Assembly (NCBI GenBank): GCA_024280155.1
Contig: JAJRQQ010000012.1
Coordinates: forward strand, 1 to 34,111
Source: Bacteroidota bacterium
GTDB lineage: Bacteria > Bacteroidota > Bacteroidia > Flavobacteriales_D > Crocinitomicaceae
DNA length: 34,111 nucleotides
Direction: 5' to 3'
The notes under the pieces were generated by a model that was given only the letters and a program-made list of their open reading frames with translations, ran no database searches and had not been told where the DNA came from. Shown piece after piece: positions 25,860-34,111 of this stretch (the stretch's first letter is position 1; each line of letters starts with the position of its first letter). The position numbers were made by a program, and so were the translations under genes.

Positions 25860-27531
25860 ATCGAAAAAGACGCTTAAAAGTGTAGTGCAAGGTAAGAAAG
25901 TTTCTAAACCTATCGTGAGTATTTCTATAATAAGTATTGCGCTTGCGATGATTGTGAACCTAATTACTGTTGCTGTTGTGACTGGTTTTCAGCAAGAAGT
26001 ACGCCAAAAAGTGAGTGGATTTGGGGCACATCTTTTTATTATGAGTGCTGGTGAAAATACCGTTTTTGAGAGCGAACCGATTCATATTGACCAATCTTTT
26101 GTGCCAACCATTCAGTCTGACCCCAATGTTCTTTCGATTTATCCTGTAGGTTATAAACCTGTTCTTTTTCAATCTGAGAAAAATGAGATAAGGTATAAAT
26201 TATCCAACGGAAAAGATACAACAGAAATTCAACAAGATGTTCTTGGGGCTATCATAAAAGGAGTGGATGAAAATTACAATTGGCAATTCTTTCAAGAAAA
26301 TTTAGAAGAAGGCAGCATAGAAGATTTTGTGAATGATTCTTTAAATCACCCAATTATTGTTTCGCGGAAATTGGCCAATGATTTGAATTATAAATTGCAC
26401 GACACCGTAACAGCATTCTTTGTGAAAAATCAACCCGTTAGAAAACGGTACGTGGTTGCAGGAATTTATTCTACAGGTCTGGAAGAATTTGACAAGAAAA
26501 TTGTTTTAGGGAAGTTGGAGCAAGTGCAAGAATTGAATGATTGGGGGATTAAAGCGAAAATCAGTGTAGATGACACACTTTATAACGGAGAATTGGTCAT
26601 TCGAGGTAAAGTAACCGGGGGGAATGGGAATTTTCGATACGATTGGGGGAAAGGATATGAACGTTTTGCCGGATTTTTAATCTGTCCGCAGAAAGATACC
26701 ATGATACAATTGATTGCTTCGGATTATATGATTGATATTGAAAATGACGAAGAAGCAATTCCAGACACTGCATATTTGCAAATTCGTGTAGAACAAAATC
26801 AACCAAGTTTGTGCAATTTTAAATTGGACGATTTTGGAGAATTGGATCGAGAATATTTAAATGCTGATGGGACAAAATATGCCATTTCTACGGAGAATAA
26901 AAAAATCATCTTTGAAGAAATAGAAGGAGAGGGAAGTGCTAAAAACTATGTCGGTGGATTTGAAATTATTTTGAAAGATTGGGGAAATTTAGATGAATCG
27001 TTGAAAAAATTACGTCATCAAATCGATTTTATTCCAAACCAATACGATGAGGTACTCATGACGAAAAGTATCAAAGATAATCAACGAGAAATATTCGTTT
27101 GGCTCGATTTCTTAGATATTAATGTCGTTATCATTCTCGTTCTGATGATTATGATTGGAATTATTAATATGGGGTCAGCTTTGCTGGTCTTAATATTGAT
27201 TCGTTCTAATTTTATTGGAATGATGAAGGCTATGGGAGCAACGAACTGGAGTATTCGTAAAATCTTTCTAATTCAAGCCGCATTTTTAATTAGCAGAGGA
27301 ATGTTTTGGGGGAACTTGATTGGACTGACCATCTGTTTTCTCCAATCTTATTTTGGTTTTTTCAAACTCAATGCCGACGTTTATTATTTATCTCAAGTTC
27401 CGATAGAATTGACATTCTCTCATTGGTTTTTATTAAACATAGGAACTTTAATCATTTGTGTGCTCGCATTAATTCTACCAAGCATTGTCATCACACGAAT
27501 TACTCCAGTGAAAGCGATTAAATTTGACTGA
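25816..27531 (+). CDS. FtsX/LolC-like ABC transporter permease
   Basis: From ATG 25816 the product has 571 residues: a cytoplasmic start (LAFEYFISKKTLKS), TM1 at about 33-56, a periplasmic region of about 380 residues, and three C-terminal transmembrane helices with the coupling segment GMMKAMGATNWSIRKIFLIQA, ending ITPVKAIKFD. That is the MacB_PCD plus FtsX layout of LolC/LolE-type lipoprotein-release permeases, but about 150 residues longer than the usual LolC. The extra sequence lies in the periplasmic part (for example KVTGGNGNFRYDWGKGYERF). Upstream ATGs at 25711 and 25786 are rejected because they lack family sequence and run deeper into NamZ. No ATPase gene is adjacent. Confidence 0.82.
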   Translation: MYFSRKLNLAFEYFISKKTLKSVVQGKKVSKPIVSISIISIALAMIVNLITVAVVTGFQQEVRQKVSGFGAHLFIMSAGENTVFESEPIHIDQSFVPTIQSDPNVLSIYPVGYKPVLFQSEKNEIRYKLSNGKDTTEIQQDVLGAIIKGVDENYNWQFFQENLEEGSIEDFVNDSLNHPIIVSRKLANDLNYKLHDTVTAFFVKNQPVRKRYVVAGIYSTGLEEFDKKIVLGKLEQVQELNDWGIKAKISVDDTLYNGELVIRGKVTGGNGNFRYDWGKGYERFAGFLICPQKDTMIQLIASDYMIDIENDEEAIPDTAYLQIRVEQNQPSLCNFKLDDFGELDREYLNADGTKYAISTENKKIIFEEIEGEGSAKNYVGGFEIILKDWGNLDESLKKLRHQIDFIPNQYDEVLMTKSIKDNQREIFVWLDFLDINVVIILVLMIMIGIINMGSALLVLILIRSNFIGMMKAMGATNWSIRKIFLIQAAFLISRGMFWGNLIGLTICFLQSYFGFFKLNADVYYLSQVPIELTFSHWFLLNIGTLIICVLALILPSIVITRITPVKAIKFD

Positions 27532-27593
27532 GCAACACAAAAATAAAAAATGAGGTGAACGATAAATTATATAGCTTACGATAAATAGGGCTT

Positions 27594-27622
27594 TCTTCAT
27601 TATTCATTATTCATTCTTCATT
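27594..27622. repeat. Short ATTCATT-type simple repeat
   Basis: A run of TTCATTATTCATTATTCATT lies between the convergent permease and DUF5686 genes. Nothing else is recognisable in this 98-base gap apart from the direct repeat CGATAAAT at about 27560 and 27579. Confidence 0.5.
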
Positions 27623-27629
27623 TCCCCCA

Positions 27630-30065
27630 TCATTCAATATTAACAGTTACAGAAATCTTCGGAACAATGTTCTTCGTCCAATCTGCATCGGCGTAATTTC
27701 CATATCGATAAAAGCATCCAATTCCAATCGCAGAGAATGATGAGGTTAAAAGACCGTCGAGAATGATTCCTGTTTCGTAAAAACCTTTATCCATTGTTTT
27801 GAAATTTACAGAATGTTGGTTTTTTCGGATAAATTCTCCATAACCAATGGCATGATGTAAAGTGAAACGAGGCTCATTCCAATCTGCTTTTGTGTGGATG
27901 GGTTTGAATGTGAAATGAGTAAATAATGCTGCTTGAGAAGTCGAGTAAAATTCTGAAGGAATCATCGTTTGGAAAGTCTGGAGAACGTTCAAATTCCAAA
28001 AAACATTCGTCCCATCTCCGACATGATTGAGTAACAATGGAACATCTCCAACGGTTGTTGAACCACTCATTTTCCAATAGAAGTCACCCAATCCAATAAT
28101 TTTCACCTTTTGACTAATCTCCGCTTTTAATCGAACATAATCGTAGTTGCTTTCCGCTATGTTTTTCCAACCTTTTACGGCTTGAATTTTTATTCGAGGA
28201 TATTTCGTGCCCATTGGAACTTTTCGATCACCAAGTAACATGTTTTTTTCTCGAATGTTCCACTGAAGTTCAATCCCTGTTTCAGCGAGATCAAAATCAT
28301 TTGTCGAAGTGTAAATGTTTGCATCAGTTGTGGAAAATGTGTAATTGTCCGTGAGCCAAATGCGTTGATAGTTTCCAAATGCTTTTAAGGTGATGTTAGA
28401 TTTGATGTCATAATAAATCGCCATTTCTCCCAAACGTTGCCGGTCCATGTTGTGTATAAAAAAGTTCCGGTAACCATTTTGGCTGTTGATGTCAAATGGA
28501 AATCTCGTAAAACTCATTCCACCTCGTTCCAAAACATCTTGATGGTACCTCAATTCTATTTTCAATCCTTTGCGTTTATTTAATCGAAAAACGGTTTTTC
28601 CTCCAAATTTCCAATCGTAATCTCGTGTGCCGTAGGCAAAATAACCACTTACGACAATTGGTTTCATTAATTTTTGAGAAGTTTCAAGTCCTGCACCAAG
28701 TCTAAACCCTTCGTAATAGTTGAAGTTTATAATTTTAGATAAATCTAAATTAACGTATCCTAAAGGAATTTTACCGTCTAAAATTGTGGTTAATGCAGTT
28801 AATTTTCTGTCCAAATGATTGGCTTTAGAAACACTATCAATTACCTCGTAGGTACGTAAATCTTTATCGGATAAATCGTATTGGCGAATGGTATCCCAAA
28901 TTTTATCATTCTCTGAAACGGCATTATTATCGGAATAAACGGCAATATTATCATTGTGTTTCTTTTTTATTTTTTCATCAGGAAACTCAATGTTCTTTAT
29001 GTATGTTGAACCTTGACCTTTCAGTGTTCCTCCATCAATAAGCACTAATCCATTATTCATGAAAATAATCTCGGTACTCAGTTTTACAGGAAACCATTTT
29101 TTATTTTGAACAAACTCGTATTCTTGAGTGATATTGAGGTTGAATCCTGTTTGTTCTGCAGCAGGTTTTGCAATTACTTTTTCAATTGCATATCCGTTCG
29201 TGTTAATGTACATTCTACCTTCAACACCGTGAAAATGTTTGCCTTTCAGTGGGCGATAGTAAATAACGAAAGTGGTATCTTTTTGATTGAAGATAGTGTC
29301 TTCTAATTGATAGAAATACCGACCAATACTCCCCGGTGCGAGAGGAGTAAGGTAATTTTTGCCGAGTAAGCCAAATTCATTCTCGTAAAAACTAAACGAT
29401 TGCATGCTTTTCGCTAAAGTGGAGAGGATTGGATTTTCAGAACCAGAAATTTTGTAAGCGAGAATTTCTTCTTTGTCGTAATTGGGTGGGGAAAAAGTTC
29501 GCTTGGATGCTGTTTCTAATAAAAATAAGTGTTGTTCATCAGGTTTAAATGAAAAACCTTTGTTCTGATTTGTTGTGTCAATTTTATTGCCAGTAGAAGT
29601 AGTATCAACGTCATTTGATTTTTCTTTCATCCGGACAGAATCAATTTCTACATAAAACCAAAATTTCTCATAGGATGTATAAGTAAAAGCATCATTCTTC
29701 AATGGATTGTTTTGCTTTCGATTCTTCATTGCCTTGCGTACAATTTTATGCGCAGGATTTTCTCCAGCCATTGCTACAACTTCCTGGATAGTTTGAACAG
29801 GATATTGAAGATAGATTTTATGGTCTTTAATTTGGTCTTTGTAAATCAATGTGTCCGCATATCCAGCATAAGAAATCGTAAAAACGGAAATCTTATCTTC
29901 GAGTTGAAATCGCCCGTCAATATCGCTCAAAAACGGTTGTCCATTCTGTGGAATAATTTTTACAAAAGGGATGGTTTTTTGGGTGGCTTCATCAAAAACG
30001 ATGTATTCCTCTTGTGAATAGGATAGAAATGACCAAAAAATAAATACAATGGGTAGAAGTCTCAT
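27630..30065 (-). CDS. DUF5686 / carboxypeptidase-regulatory-like outer-membrane protein
   Basis: The 811-residue protein has a signal peptide (MRLLPIVFIFWSFLSYSQ), an N-terminal carboxypeptidase-regulatory-like domain (about 20-95, with PFVKIIPQNGQPFLSDIDGR and YAGYADTLI), and the DUF5686 opening NPAHKIVRKAMKNRKQNNP followed by FTYTSYEKFWFY. The C-terminal half is strand-rich with many aromatic residues, in keeping with an outer-membrane barrel, ending KNIVPKISVTVNIE. The family is widespread in Bacteroidota, related in architecture to TonB-linked receptors, but without known function. No gene partner is obvious; the neighbour upstream is divergent. Confidence 0.85.
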   Translation of the reverse strand: MRLLPIVFIFWSFLSYSQEEYIVFDEATQKTIPFVKIIPQNGQPFLSDIDGRFQLEDKISVFTISYAGYADTLIYKDQIKDHKIYLQYPVQTIQEVVAMAGENPAHKIVRKAMKNRKQNNPLKNDAFTYTSYEKFWFYVEIDSVRMKEKSNDVDTTSTGNKIDTTNQNKGFSFKPDEQHLFLLETASKRTFSPPNYDKEEILAYKISGSENPILSTLAKSMQSFSFYENEFGLLGKNYLTPLAPGSIGRYFYQLEDTIFNQKDTTFVIYYRPLKGKHFHGVEGRMYINTNGYAIEKVIAKPAAEQTGFNLNITQEYEFVQNKKWFPVKLSTEIIFMNNGLVLIDGGTLKGQGSTYIKNIEFPDEKIKKKHNDNIAVYSDNNAVSENDKIWDTIRQYDLSDKDLRTYEVIDSVSKANHLDRKLTALTTILDGKIPLGYVNLDLSKIINFNYYEGFRLGAGLETSQKLMKPIVVSGYFAYGTRDYDWKFGGKTVFRLNKRKGLKIELRYHQDVLERGGMSFTRFPFDINSQNGYRNFFIHNMDRQRLGEMAIYYDIKSNITLKAFGNYQRIWLTDNYTFSTTDANIYTSTNDFDLAETGIELQWNIREKNMLLGDRKVPMGTKYPRIKIQAVKGWKNIAESNYDYVRLKAEISQKVKIIGLGDFYWKMSGSTTVGDVPLLLNHVGDGTNVFWNLNVLQTFQTMIPSEFYSTSQAALFTHFTFKPIHTKADWNEPRFTLHHAIGYGEFIRKNQHSVNFKTMDKGFYETGIILDGLLTSSFSAIGIGCFYRYGNYADADWTKNIVPKISVTVNIE

Positions 30066-30139
30066 AATGTGCAGTATTGTTTTTTGTTAGACAGAATTGA
30101 AGTCATTTTAGTTACAATTGGTATGAAATTAATCATTTA

Positions 30140-30171
30140 TTTGCTACTTACACTTACAAAGACTAATTTTG
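30140..30171 (+). promoter_or_regulatory. Promoter of the radical SAM/SPASM gene
   Basis: TTTG (30140-30143), a 20-base spacer and TAATTTTG (30164-30171) match the Bacteroidota TTTG-N19-21-TAnnTTTG pattern in both boxes. This is the best complete promoter seen in the window. It overlaps the TTG start at 30169. Confidence 0.6.
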
Positions 30172-31194
30172 ATTGCTTTGAAAATACAAGACACAATAAA
30201 TATTGTCCGCCACTTAACCTTCTACAGAATGTGGAATCTACTTGTTCTACGGTGGACTTATTTTATTTCAAAAATTACGAAGAAAGATTATCATAGGGGT
30301 CAGCCATTTTCTTTGAGTATCGAACCCACAACAGCTTGTAATTTAGGATGTCCTGAATGTCCGAGTGGGTTGAAACAATTTACACGACCAACGGGGAAGT
30401 TAGATTTGGGACTTCATCGAAGAATGTTGGAGCAAGTTAAAAAATCTGTTTTTTACATCAATTATTATTTCCAAGGAGAACCTTTTTTACATCCTCAGTT
30501 TTTAGAATTGATTAAAGAAGCAAAGAAGAATAAAATATACACAGCAACTTCTACCAATGCACATTTTATTACAGAACAGAAAGCAGAAGAAATTGTAGAA
30601 TCTGGTTTAGACCGTTTAATTATTTCAATTGACGGTATGACACAAAAAACGTACGAAAACTATCGCATAGGTGGTCAACTAAAAAAAGTAATTGAAGGGA
30701 CAGAACGATTAATTGAGGCAAAAAAGAGATTGAATTCTAAAACACCACATCTTATTTTTCAGTTTTTGGTTGTTAAACCAAATGAGCACGAAGTTGAAGA
30801 GGTTTTTGAATTAGGAAAAAAAATGGACATTGATGAGGTGAGAATTAAATCTGCTCAACTCTACGATTATATAAATGGTAATTCACTGATGCCTGAGAAT
30901 GAAAAATATTCTCGCTACAAATTACAACCCGATGGAACGTATAAGTTAAAGTACAAAACAGGCAATCATTGTTGGCGTATGTGGTCGTCGAGTGTCCTGA
31001 CCTTCGACGGAAAAGTCGTGCCGTGTTGTTTTGATAAAGATGCGCAACATGTTTTAGGGACCATTGAAAGTAAAACCTTTAGCGAAATATGGAGCAATAA
31101 AAAATACGCTTCTTTTCGTTCTTCTATTCTGACAGGAAGAAACCAAATAGATATTTGTAAGAATTGCTCGGAAGGGGCAAAAGTGTGGTTATAA
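30169..31194 (+). CDS. Radical SAM/SPASM domain protein
   Basis: The 341-residue protein has a radical SAM core whose iron-sulfur cluster is held by CNLGCPEC (CxxxCxxC, about 57-64), followed by YFQGEPFLHP, TSTNAHF, LIISIDGMTQKTYENYRIGG and FLVVKPNEHEVEEV. A C-terminal SPASM region adds Cys in HCWRMW, VVPCCFDKDAQ and ICKNCSEG for auxiliary clusters. SPASM enzymes modify peptides, proteins or carbohydrates; no precursor peptide is seen nearby, so the substrate is unknown. The start is uncertain: residues before the first ATG (30229) look family-like (KIQDTINIVRHLTFYRMWN), yet the only upstream start codon (TTG 30169) lies in the predicted -7 box. Confidence 0.85.
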   Translation: MIALKIQDTINIVRHLTFYRMWNLLVLRWTYFISKITKKDYHRGQPFSLSIEPTTACNLGCPECPSGLKQFTRPTGKLDLGLHRRMLEQVKKSVFYINYYFQGEPFLHPQFLELIKEAKKNKIYTATSTNAHFITEQKAEEIVESGLDRLIISIDGMTQKTYENYRIGGQLKKVIEGTERLIEAKKRLNSKTPHLIFQFLVVKPNEHEVEEVFELGKKMDIDEVRIKSAQLYDYINGNSLMPENEKYSRYKLQPDGTYKLKYKTGNHCWRMWSSSVLTFDGKVVPCCFDKDAQHVLGTIESKTFSEIWSNKKYASFRSSILTGRNQIDICKNCSEGAKVWL

Positions 31195-31289
31195 ATTATC
31201 ACTGTACTTAGAGTTTTATTCATTCAGAATGTCAGTTTATTCATCTTGTTAAAAATGGTCTGATCAAAAGAAAAACTATCTTTAATATT

Positions 31290-31317
31290 GTAGGTATAGA
31301 ACTATTTAAATACCTAC
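31290..31317. repeat. Inverted repeat immediately before a start codon
   Basis: GTAGGTAT (31290-31297) and ATACCTAC (31310-31317) are perfect 8-base inverted arms separated by 12 bases, ending one base before ATG 31319. It could be an operator or an mRNA hairpin at the ribosome site. The remaining gap from 31195 shows nothing else. Confidence 0.5.
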
Positions 31318-31318
31318 T

Positions 31319-31756
31319 ATGAATTTAACTAAATTGCTTATTTACATGAGTTTATCCATAACTTATTTTTCTTTTGGTCAGAATGAGAGTGTAGAACAAT
31401 GGAAAAATGCACACGTCTCAGTGTTATTGATTGAACAAAATGACGCAACTCCTGATTTTATAAAAATGTTAGCATTGAAAAATCAAGAATACATTATTTA
31501 TCAAAATGAACTAAGCGAAATTGATATTCAAAATTATAACCTTCAAAAAGGAAAAAGCATTTCATCTTTAACAAAGGAAGAAAAGGATGAGATTAAAATA
31601 TGGAAAGCAACGCATCCAAATGTATTAATTATCTCACAAGAAGATTTTAATAAAATGCCTGAAGAAAAGAAAAATGCAATTCTTCAGCAGGAAGTAATTA
31701 TTTTTCAAGGAGAAGAGCTAGTATTAACTGAAATATATGCTTACGATGAGAAATAA
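31319..31756 (+). CDS. Secreted protein of unknown function with an internal duplication
   Basis: I do not recognise this 145-residue protein. It begins with a signal peptide (KLLIYMSLSITYFSFGQ, likely cut before QNES). The mature part has two similar halves, about residues 26-73 and 93-142. WKNAHVSVLLIEQND matches WKATHPNVLIISQED at a constant 67-residue offset, and EYIIYQNEL matches EVIIFQGEEL at an offset of 68. A Lys/Glu-rich linker joins them. There is no Cys after the signal, no sorting domain and no catalytic motif. Its end overlaps the next gene by 11-20 bases, so the two are probably translated together. Confidence 0.75.
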   Translation: MNLTKLLIYMSLSITYFSFGQNESVEQWKNAHVSVLLIEQNDATPDFIKMLALKNQEYIIYQNELSEIDIQNYNLQKGKSISSLTKEEKDEIKIWKATHPNVLIISQEDFNKMPEEKKNAILQQEVIIFQGEELVLTEIYAYDEK

Positions 31757-33209
31757 TAAAACAATATTCAATTCAGTTTTTGCAGTAGCAATTTCATTTA
31801 TCGGCTTTTCCCAATCAGACACACCTTGTGGTGCACCTTCATTAACGGTTGGGACAAGTTGTGTGAATACGACAGCGACAATTACTGCAGCTGACAATCA
31901 ACAAACTGATGCAGCAAATGGAGGTACACCTTCTTGTGGTTCAATGGGAGAAGATGTTTGGTTTTCTTTTGTTGCCCCAACTTCTGGTGCTATCGATGTA
32001 ACCTTTACTTCGGGTTCTATAACTGATGCTGTAGCAGGATTGTACAGTGGTCCTTGTACAGCGCCTACAGAACTCGTTTGTAATGATGATGGCGGGGCAG
32101 GGTTAATGCCACAATTAACTTCTTCCTCGTTGACTCCAGGGAGTACATATTATATTAGGTTGTATGATTATGCAGGTGGAACAGGTACTGTGGATTTGTG
32201 TGTAACAGAAATAGCAGCGCCACCACCACCACCAACAAATATTTCATGTGCTGTTCCTGATCCAATATGTTCTGGTTCTCCAATCGTGTTTACTGCTCAA
32301 GCAAATAACACCCAAGCAGATGTTGTAGATCCCGGAAACGATTACGGTTGTTTGTTCTCTCAACCAAATCCAAGTTGGTATTATTTAGAAATATCTGCAG
32401 GAGGAAATTTAGTCATTGACGTTACGGCAGGTTCTGATGTTGATTTTGCCATCTGGGGACCTTATCCAGATGTGACAACAGCTGTTGCTAATTGTGGTAG
32501 TTATCCTGCACCAGTTGATTGTAGTTTTTCTTTTACAAATATTGAGCAAGTAAGTGTTACTGGTGTTGTTGCCGGAGAAGTTTATGTGCTTTTAGTAACA
32601 AATTATGCAAATACTGTCCAAGCAATTACCGTTCAGGATGCAGGAACAAATACGGCAACAACAGATTGCTCGATTGTGCCCTTACCTGTAGAATTAGTTG
32701 ATTTTAAAGCGGAAAGAAATAATGATGAGGTGTTTTTGTCTTGGTCAACAGTGACGGAGATAAACAATGATTATTTTATTGTAGAACGATCACAAGACGG
32801 TGAAAATTGGTCAGCTTTTGAATATATTGAAGGAAACGGAACTTCTCAACAAATGATTCATTATTCTTCAATTGATAGAAATAATAGCAAGGAGGTGACT
32901 TACTACCGTTTAAAACAATTTGATTTTGATGGTAAAATGTCAATTTCTTATATCGTTTCAGCTTCTTCTTCAACACGTTCTATTATTCAAGTTTTTCCAA
33001 ATCCTACAAAAGGTGATTTAACTGTTTCATCCAATGAAGAGATTGTTAAATTATCATTGTATCGTTTAGATGGGCAGAATGTGTTAGAAATGAAAAATGT
33101 CAATGAGAAAAAAGTTGGTCTAGATTTGAATAATATAGGGGCAGGTGTTTATTATATAGATATCACAACTTCTAATGGGACTTTGAAAGAAAAAATAATC
33201 ATACAGTAA
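31746..33209 (+). CDS. Secreted protein with PPC-like domains and T9SS type A sorting domain
   Basis: From ATG 31746 the product has 487 residues; ATG 31737 (MLTMRNN) is the alternative. A signal peptide (FNSVFAVAISFIGFSQ) leads to two Cys-rich beta domains: about 25-160 (EDVWFSFVAPTSGAIDVTF, LYDYAGGTGTVDLCV) and about 170-310 (PSWYYLEISAGGNLVIDV, FAIWGPY, GEVYVLLVTNY), like pre-peptidase C-terminal domains. A Pro-rich linker APPPPPT separates them. A fibronectin-like segment (PVELVDFKAERNNDEVFLSW) follows, then a type A sorting domain from about 410 (VFPNPTKGDLTV, LYRLDGQNV, GAGVYYIDI, EKIIIQ). It should be exported by the T9SS and attached to the surface or released. No protease domain is present, so binding or adhesion is more likely than catalysis. 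Confidence 0.88.
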   Translation: MRNNKTIFNSVFAVAISFIGFSQSDTPCGAPSLTVGTSCVNTTATITAADNQQTDAANGGTPSCGSMGEDVWFSFVAPTSGAIDVTFTSGSITDAVAGLYSGPCTAPTELVCNDDGGAGLMPQLTSSSLTPGSTYYIRLYDYAGGTGTVDLCVTEIAAPPPPPTNISCAVPDPICSGSPIVFTAQANNTQADVVDPGNDYGCLFSQPNPSWYYLEISAGGNLVIDVTAGSDVDFAIWGPYPDVTTAVANCGSYPAPVDCSFSFTNIEQVSVTGVVAGEVYVLLVTNYANTVQAITVQDAGTNTATTDCSIVPLPVELVDFKAERNNDEVFLSWSTVTEINNDYFIVERSQDGENWSAFEYIEGNGTSQQMIHYSSIDRNNSKEVTYYRLKQFDFDGKMSISYIVSASSSTRSIIQVFPNPTKGDLTVSSNEEIVKLSLYRLDGQNVLEMKNVNEKKVGLDLNNIGAGVYYIDITTSNGTLKEKIIIQ

Positions 33210-33223
33210 AAAAATAAGTTGTA

Positions 33224-33260
33224 AAAAAAGAGGATATTGAAAAATATCCTCTTTTTTTTT
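33224..33260 (+). terminator. Terminator after the type A-sorted protein gene
   Basis: A perfect 15-bp stem AAAAAAGAGGATATT (33224-33238) with AATATCCTCTTTTTT (33243-33257) has a 4-base loop and a T tail. By symmetry it could also stop the minus-strand small gene. Confidence 0.9.
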
Positions 33261-33289
33261 GTACGTAGAAAACGTAAAATTATCTTTAT

Positions 33290-33442
33290 TTATTCCTCTT
33301 CGTCAAGAATTCTTTTTGGTTTCATTAATTCAAATGCTCCAATGGTAATCCAATAAGGAAGGATGAATCCCATTAGGAATAAAAGTAACCAAAATGCCAT
33401 TCCACCAAATAAAAGGAACAAAACTATACCGAATATACTCAT
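33290..33442 (-). CDS. Small hydrophobic membrane protein (50 residues)
   Basis: A short complete frame on the minus strand encodes MSIFGIVLFLLFGGMAFWLL and continues LFLMGFILPYWITIGAFELM, ending KPKRILDEEE and a TAA. It has one long or two short membrane segments and a charged tail. The composition is clearly protein-like, and the gene fills the space between a terminator and fumC. It is below usual length cut-offs. I do not recognise a family; the tail suggests the C-terminus is in the cytoplasm. It diverges from fumC with 69 bases between start codons. Confidence 0.7.
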   Translation of the reverse strand: MSIFGIVLFLLFGGMAFWLLLFLMGFILPYWITIGAFELMKPKRILDEEE

Positions 33443-33511
33443 GACTTGTTATTTTTGTATTCTATTAATGGTGTAAAAGTAAATAAATTATTCATATCTA
33501 ATACATAAATT

Positions 33512-34111
33512 ATGGAATTTCGTATAGAAAAAGATACTATCGGTGAGGTAAAGGTGCCTGCGGATAAGTATTGGGGACCGCAAACAGAGCGTTCAAGAAA
33601 CAATTTTAAAATCGGACCATCGGCTTCAATGCCTTTAGAAATCGTACATGCATTTGCATATTTGAAAAAAGCAGCAGCGTATGCGAATTGTGAATTAGGT
33701 GCTTTGACAGAAGAGAAAAGAAATCACATTGCTAAAGCGGCCGAAGAAATTATTGCAGGCAAATTAGATGATCAATTTCCTTTGGTAATCTGGCAAACAG
33801 GTTCCGGGACACAAAGCAACATGAATGTAAACGAAGTAATTGCAAATCGTGCACATGTTCTTGCTGGAAATAAAATCGGAGAAGGTGAAAAAACCTTAAC
33901 GCCAAATGATGATGTAAACAAATCACAATCAAGTAACGATACTTTTCCTACAGGAATGCACATTGCTTGCTATAGAATGGTGATTGAAAATACAATTCCA
34001 GGTGTAGAAGCATTACGTGATACATTGCAAGCGAAATCAGAAGCGTTTAAAGATGTGGTAAAAATTGGCCGAACTCATCTTATGGATGCGACTCCTTTGA
34101 CATTAGGGCAA
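33512..34111 (+). CDS. fumC: Class II fumarate hydratase (3' partial)
   Basis: The first 200 residues of a fumarase run off the right edge. FumC interconverts fumarate and malate in the TCA cycle without an iron-sulfur cluster. The start [20 protein letters not shown] and the motifs [41 protein letters not shown] and [17 protein letters not shown] are characteristic of class II fumarases. The related aspartase differs in the first and last motifs. No break is visible in the part present. Confidence 0.95.
   Translation, partial: MEFRIEKDTIGEVKVPADKYWGPQTERSRNNFKIGPSASMPLEIVHAFAYLKKAAAYANCELGALTEEKRNHIAKAAEEIIAGKLDDQFPLVIWQTGSGTQSNMNVNEVIANRAHVLAGNKIGEGEKTLTPNDDVNKSQSSNDTFPTGMHIACYRMVIENTIPGVEALRDTLQAKSEAFKDVVKIGRTHLMDATPLTLGQ

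Noticed and set aside
33512-34111. Truncated or broken fumC
   Set aside because: The frame is intact to the last base; it is simply cut by the window edge.

Overview
The window comes from a low-GC member of the Bacteroidota, most likely order Flavobacteriales. Support: type IX secretion (T9SS) components and substrates with both type A and type B sorting domains, PorP/SprF and PorE-like proteins, a DUF5686 outer-membrane protein, several TAnnTTTG promoter -7 boxes, TAATG start/stop overlaps, and no obvious dependence on strong Shine-Dalgarno sites. The species cannot be named from the sequence. No rRNA, tRNA, CRISPR array, prophage or classical insertion sequence is visible.

Layout. 1-4.1 kb: a T9SS export module of a repeat-rich type B substrate (cut by the window edge), a PorP/SprF adaptor and a PorE-like OmpA protein, closed by a strong terminator. 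4.2-8.6 kb: housekeeping genes asnS and rpoN, a PAP2-like membrane protein coupled to rpoN, and an M48 lipoprotein peptidase whose frame is broken. 8.6-13.0 kb: a LacI-type regulator converging on a minus-strand deoC-ALDH-ALDH-like operon for deoxynucleoside breakdown; the last two genes look like a split ALDH16. 13.1-17.7 kb: a MORN-repeat secreted protein, an SDR-type threonine dehydrogenase, and the divergent tyrosine-degradation pair hmgA-hppD.

17.7-24.6 kb: a repeat-bearing spacer, a LiaF-like/LytS/LytTR signalling operon, tryptophan 2,3-dioxygenase, purE, a TruA-like pseudouridine synthase coupled to a TRM11-like methyltransferase, then a REP-associated transposase (RAYT) whose stop codon lies inside a REP-like palindrome. 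24.6-34.1 kb: a NamZ-type muramidase lipoprotein head-to-head with a FtsX/LolC-like permease, a large DUF5686 protein, a radical SAM/SPASM protein, an unrecognised secreted protein with an internal duplication overlapping a T9SS type A substrate, a 50-residue membrane protein, and fumC cut by the right edge.

Functional themes are envelope and surface biology (T9SS, OmpA, NamZ, permease, DUF5686, LiaF/LytST) and amino-acid or nucleoside catabolism feeding central carbon (TDH, HPPD, HGO, TDO, DeoC/ALDH, FumC). I see no convincing wholly new defence or mobile system. The points most worth following are the split ALDH16-like pair, the duplicated 145-residue secreted protein, the RAYT/REP arrangement, the TruA-like/TRM11-like pair and the M48 frameshift.
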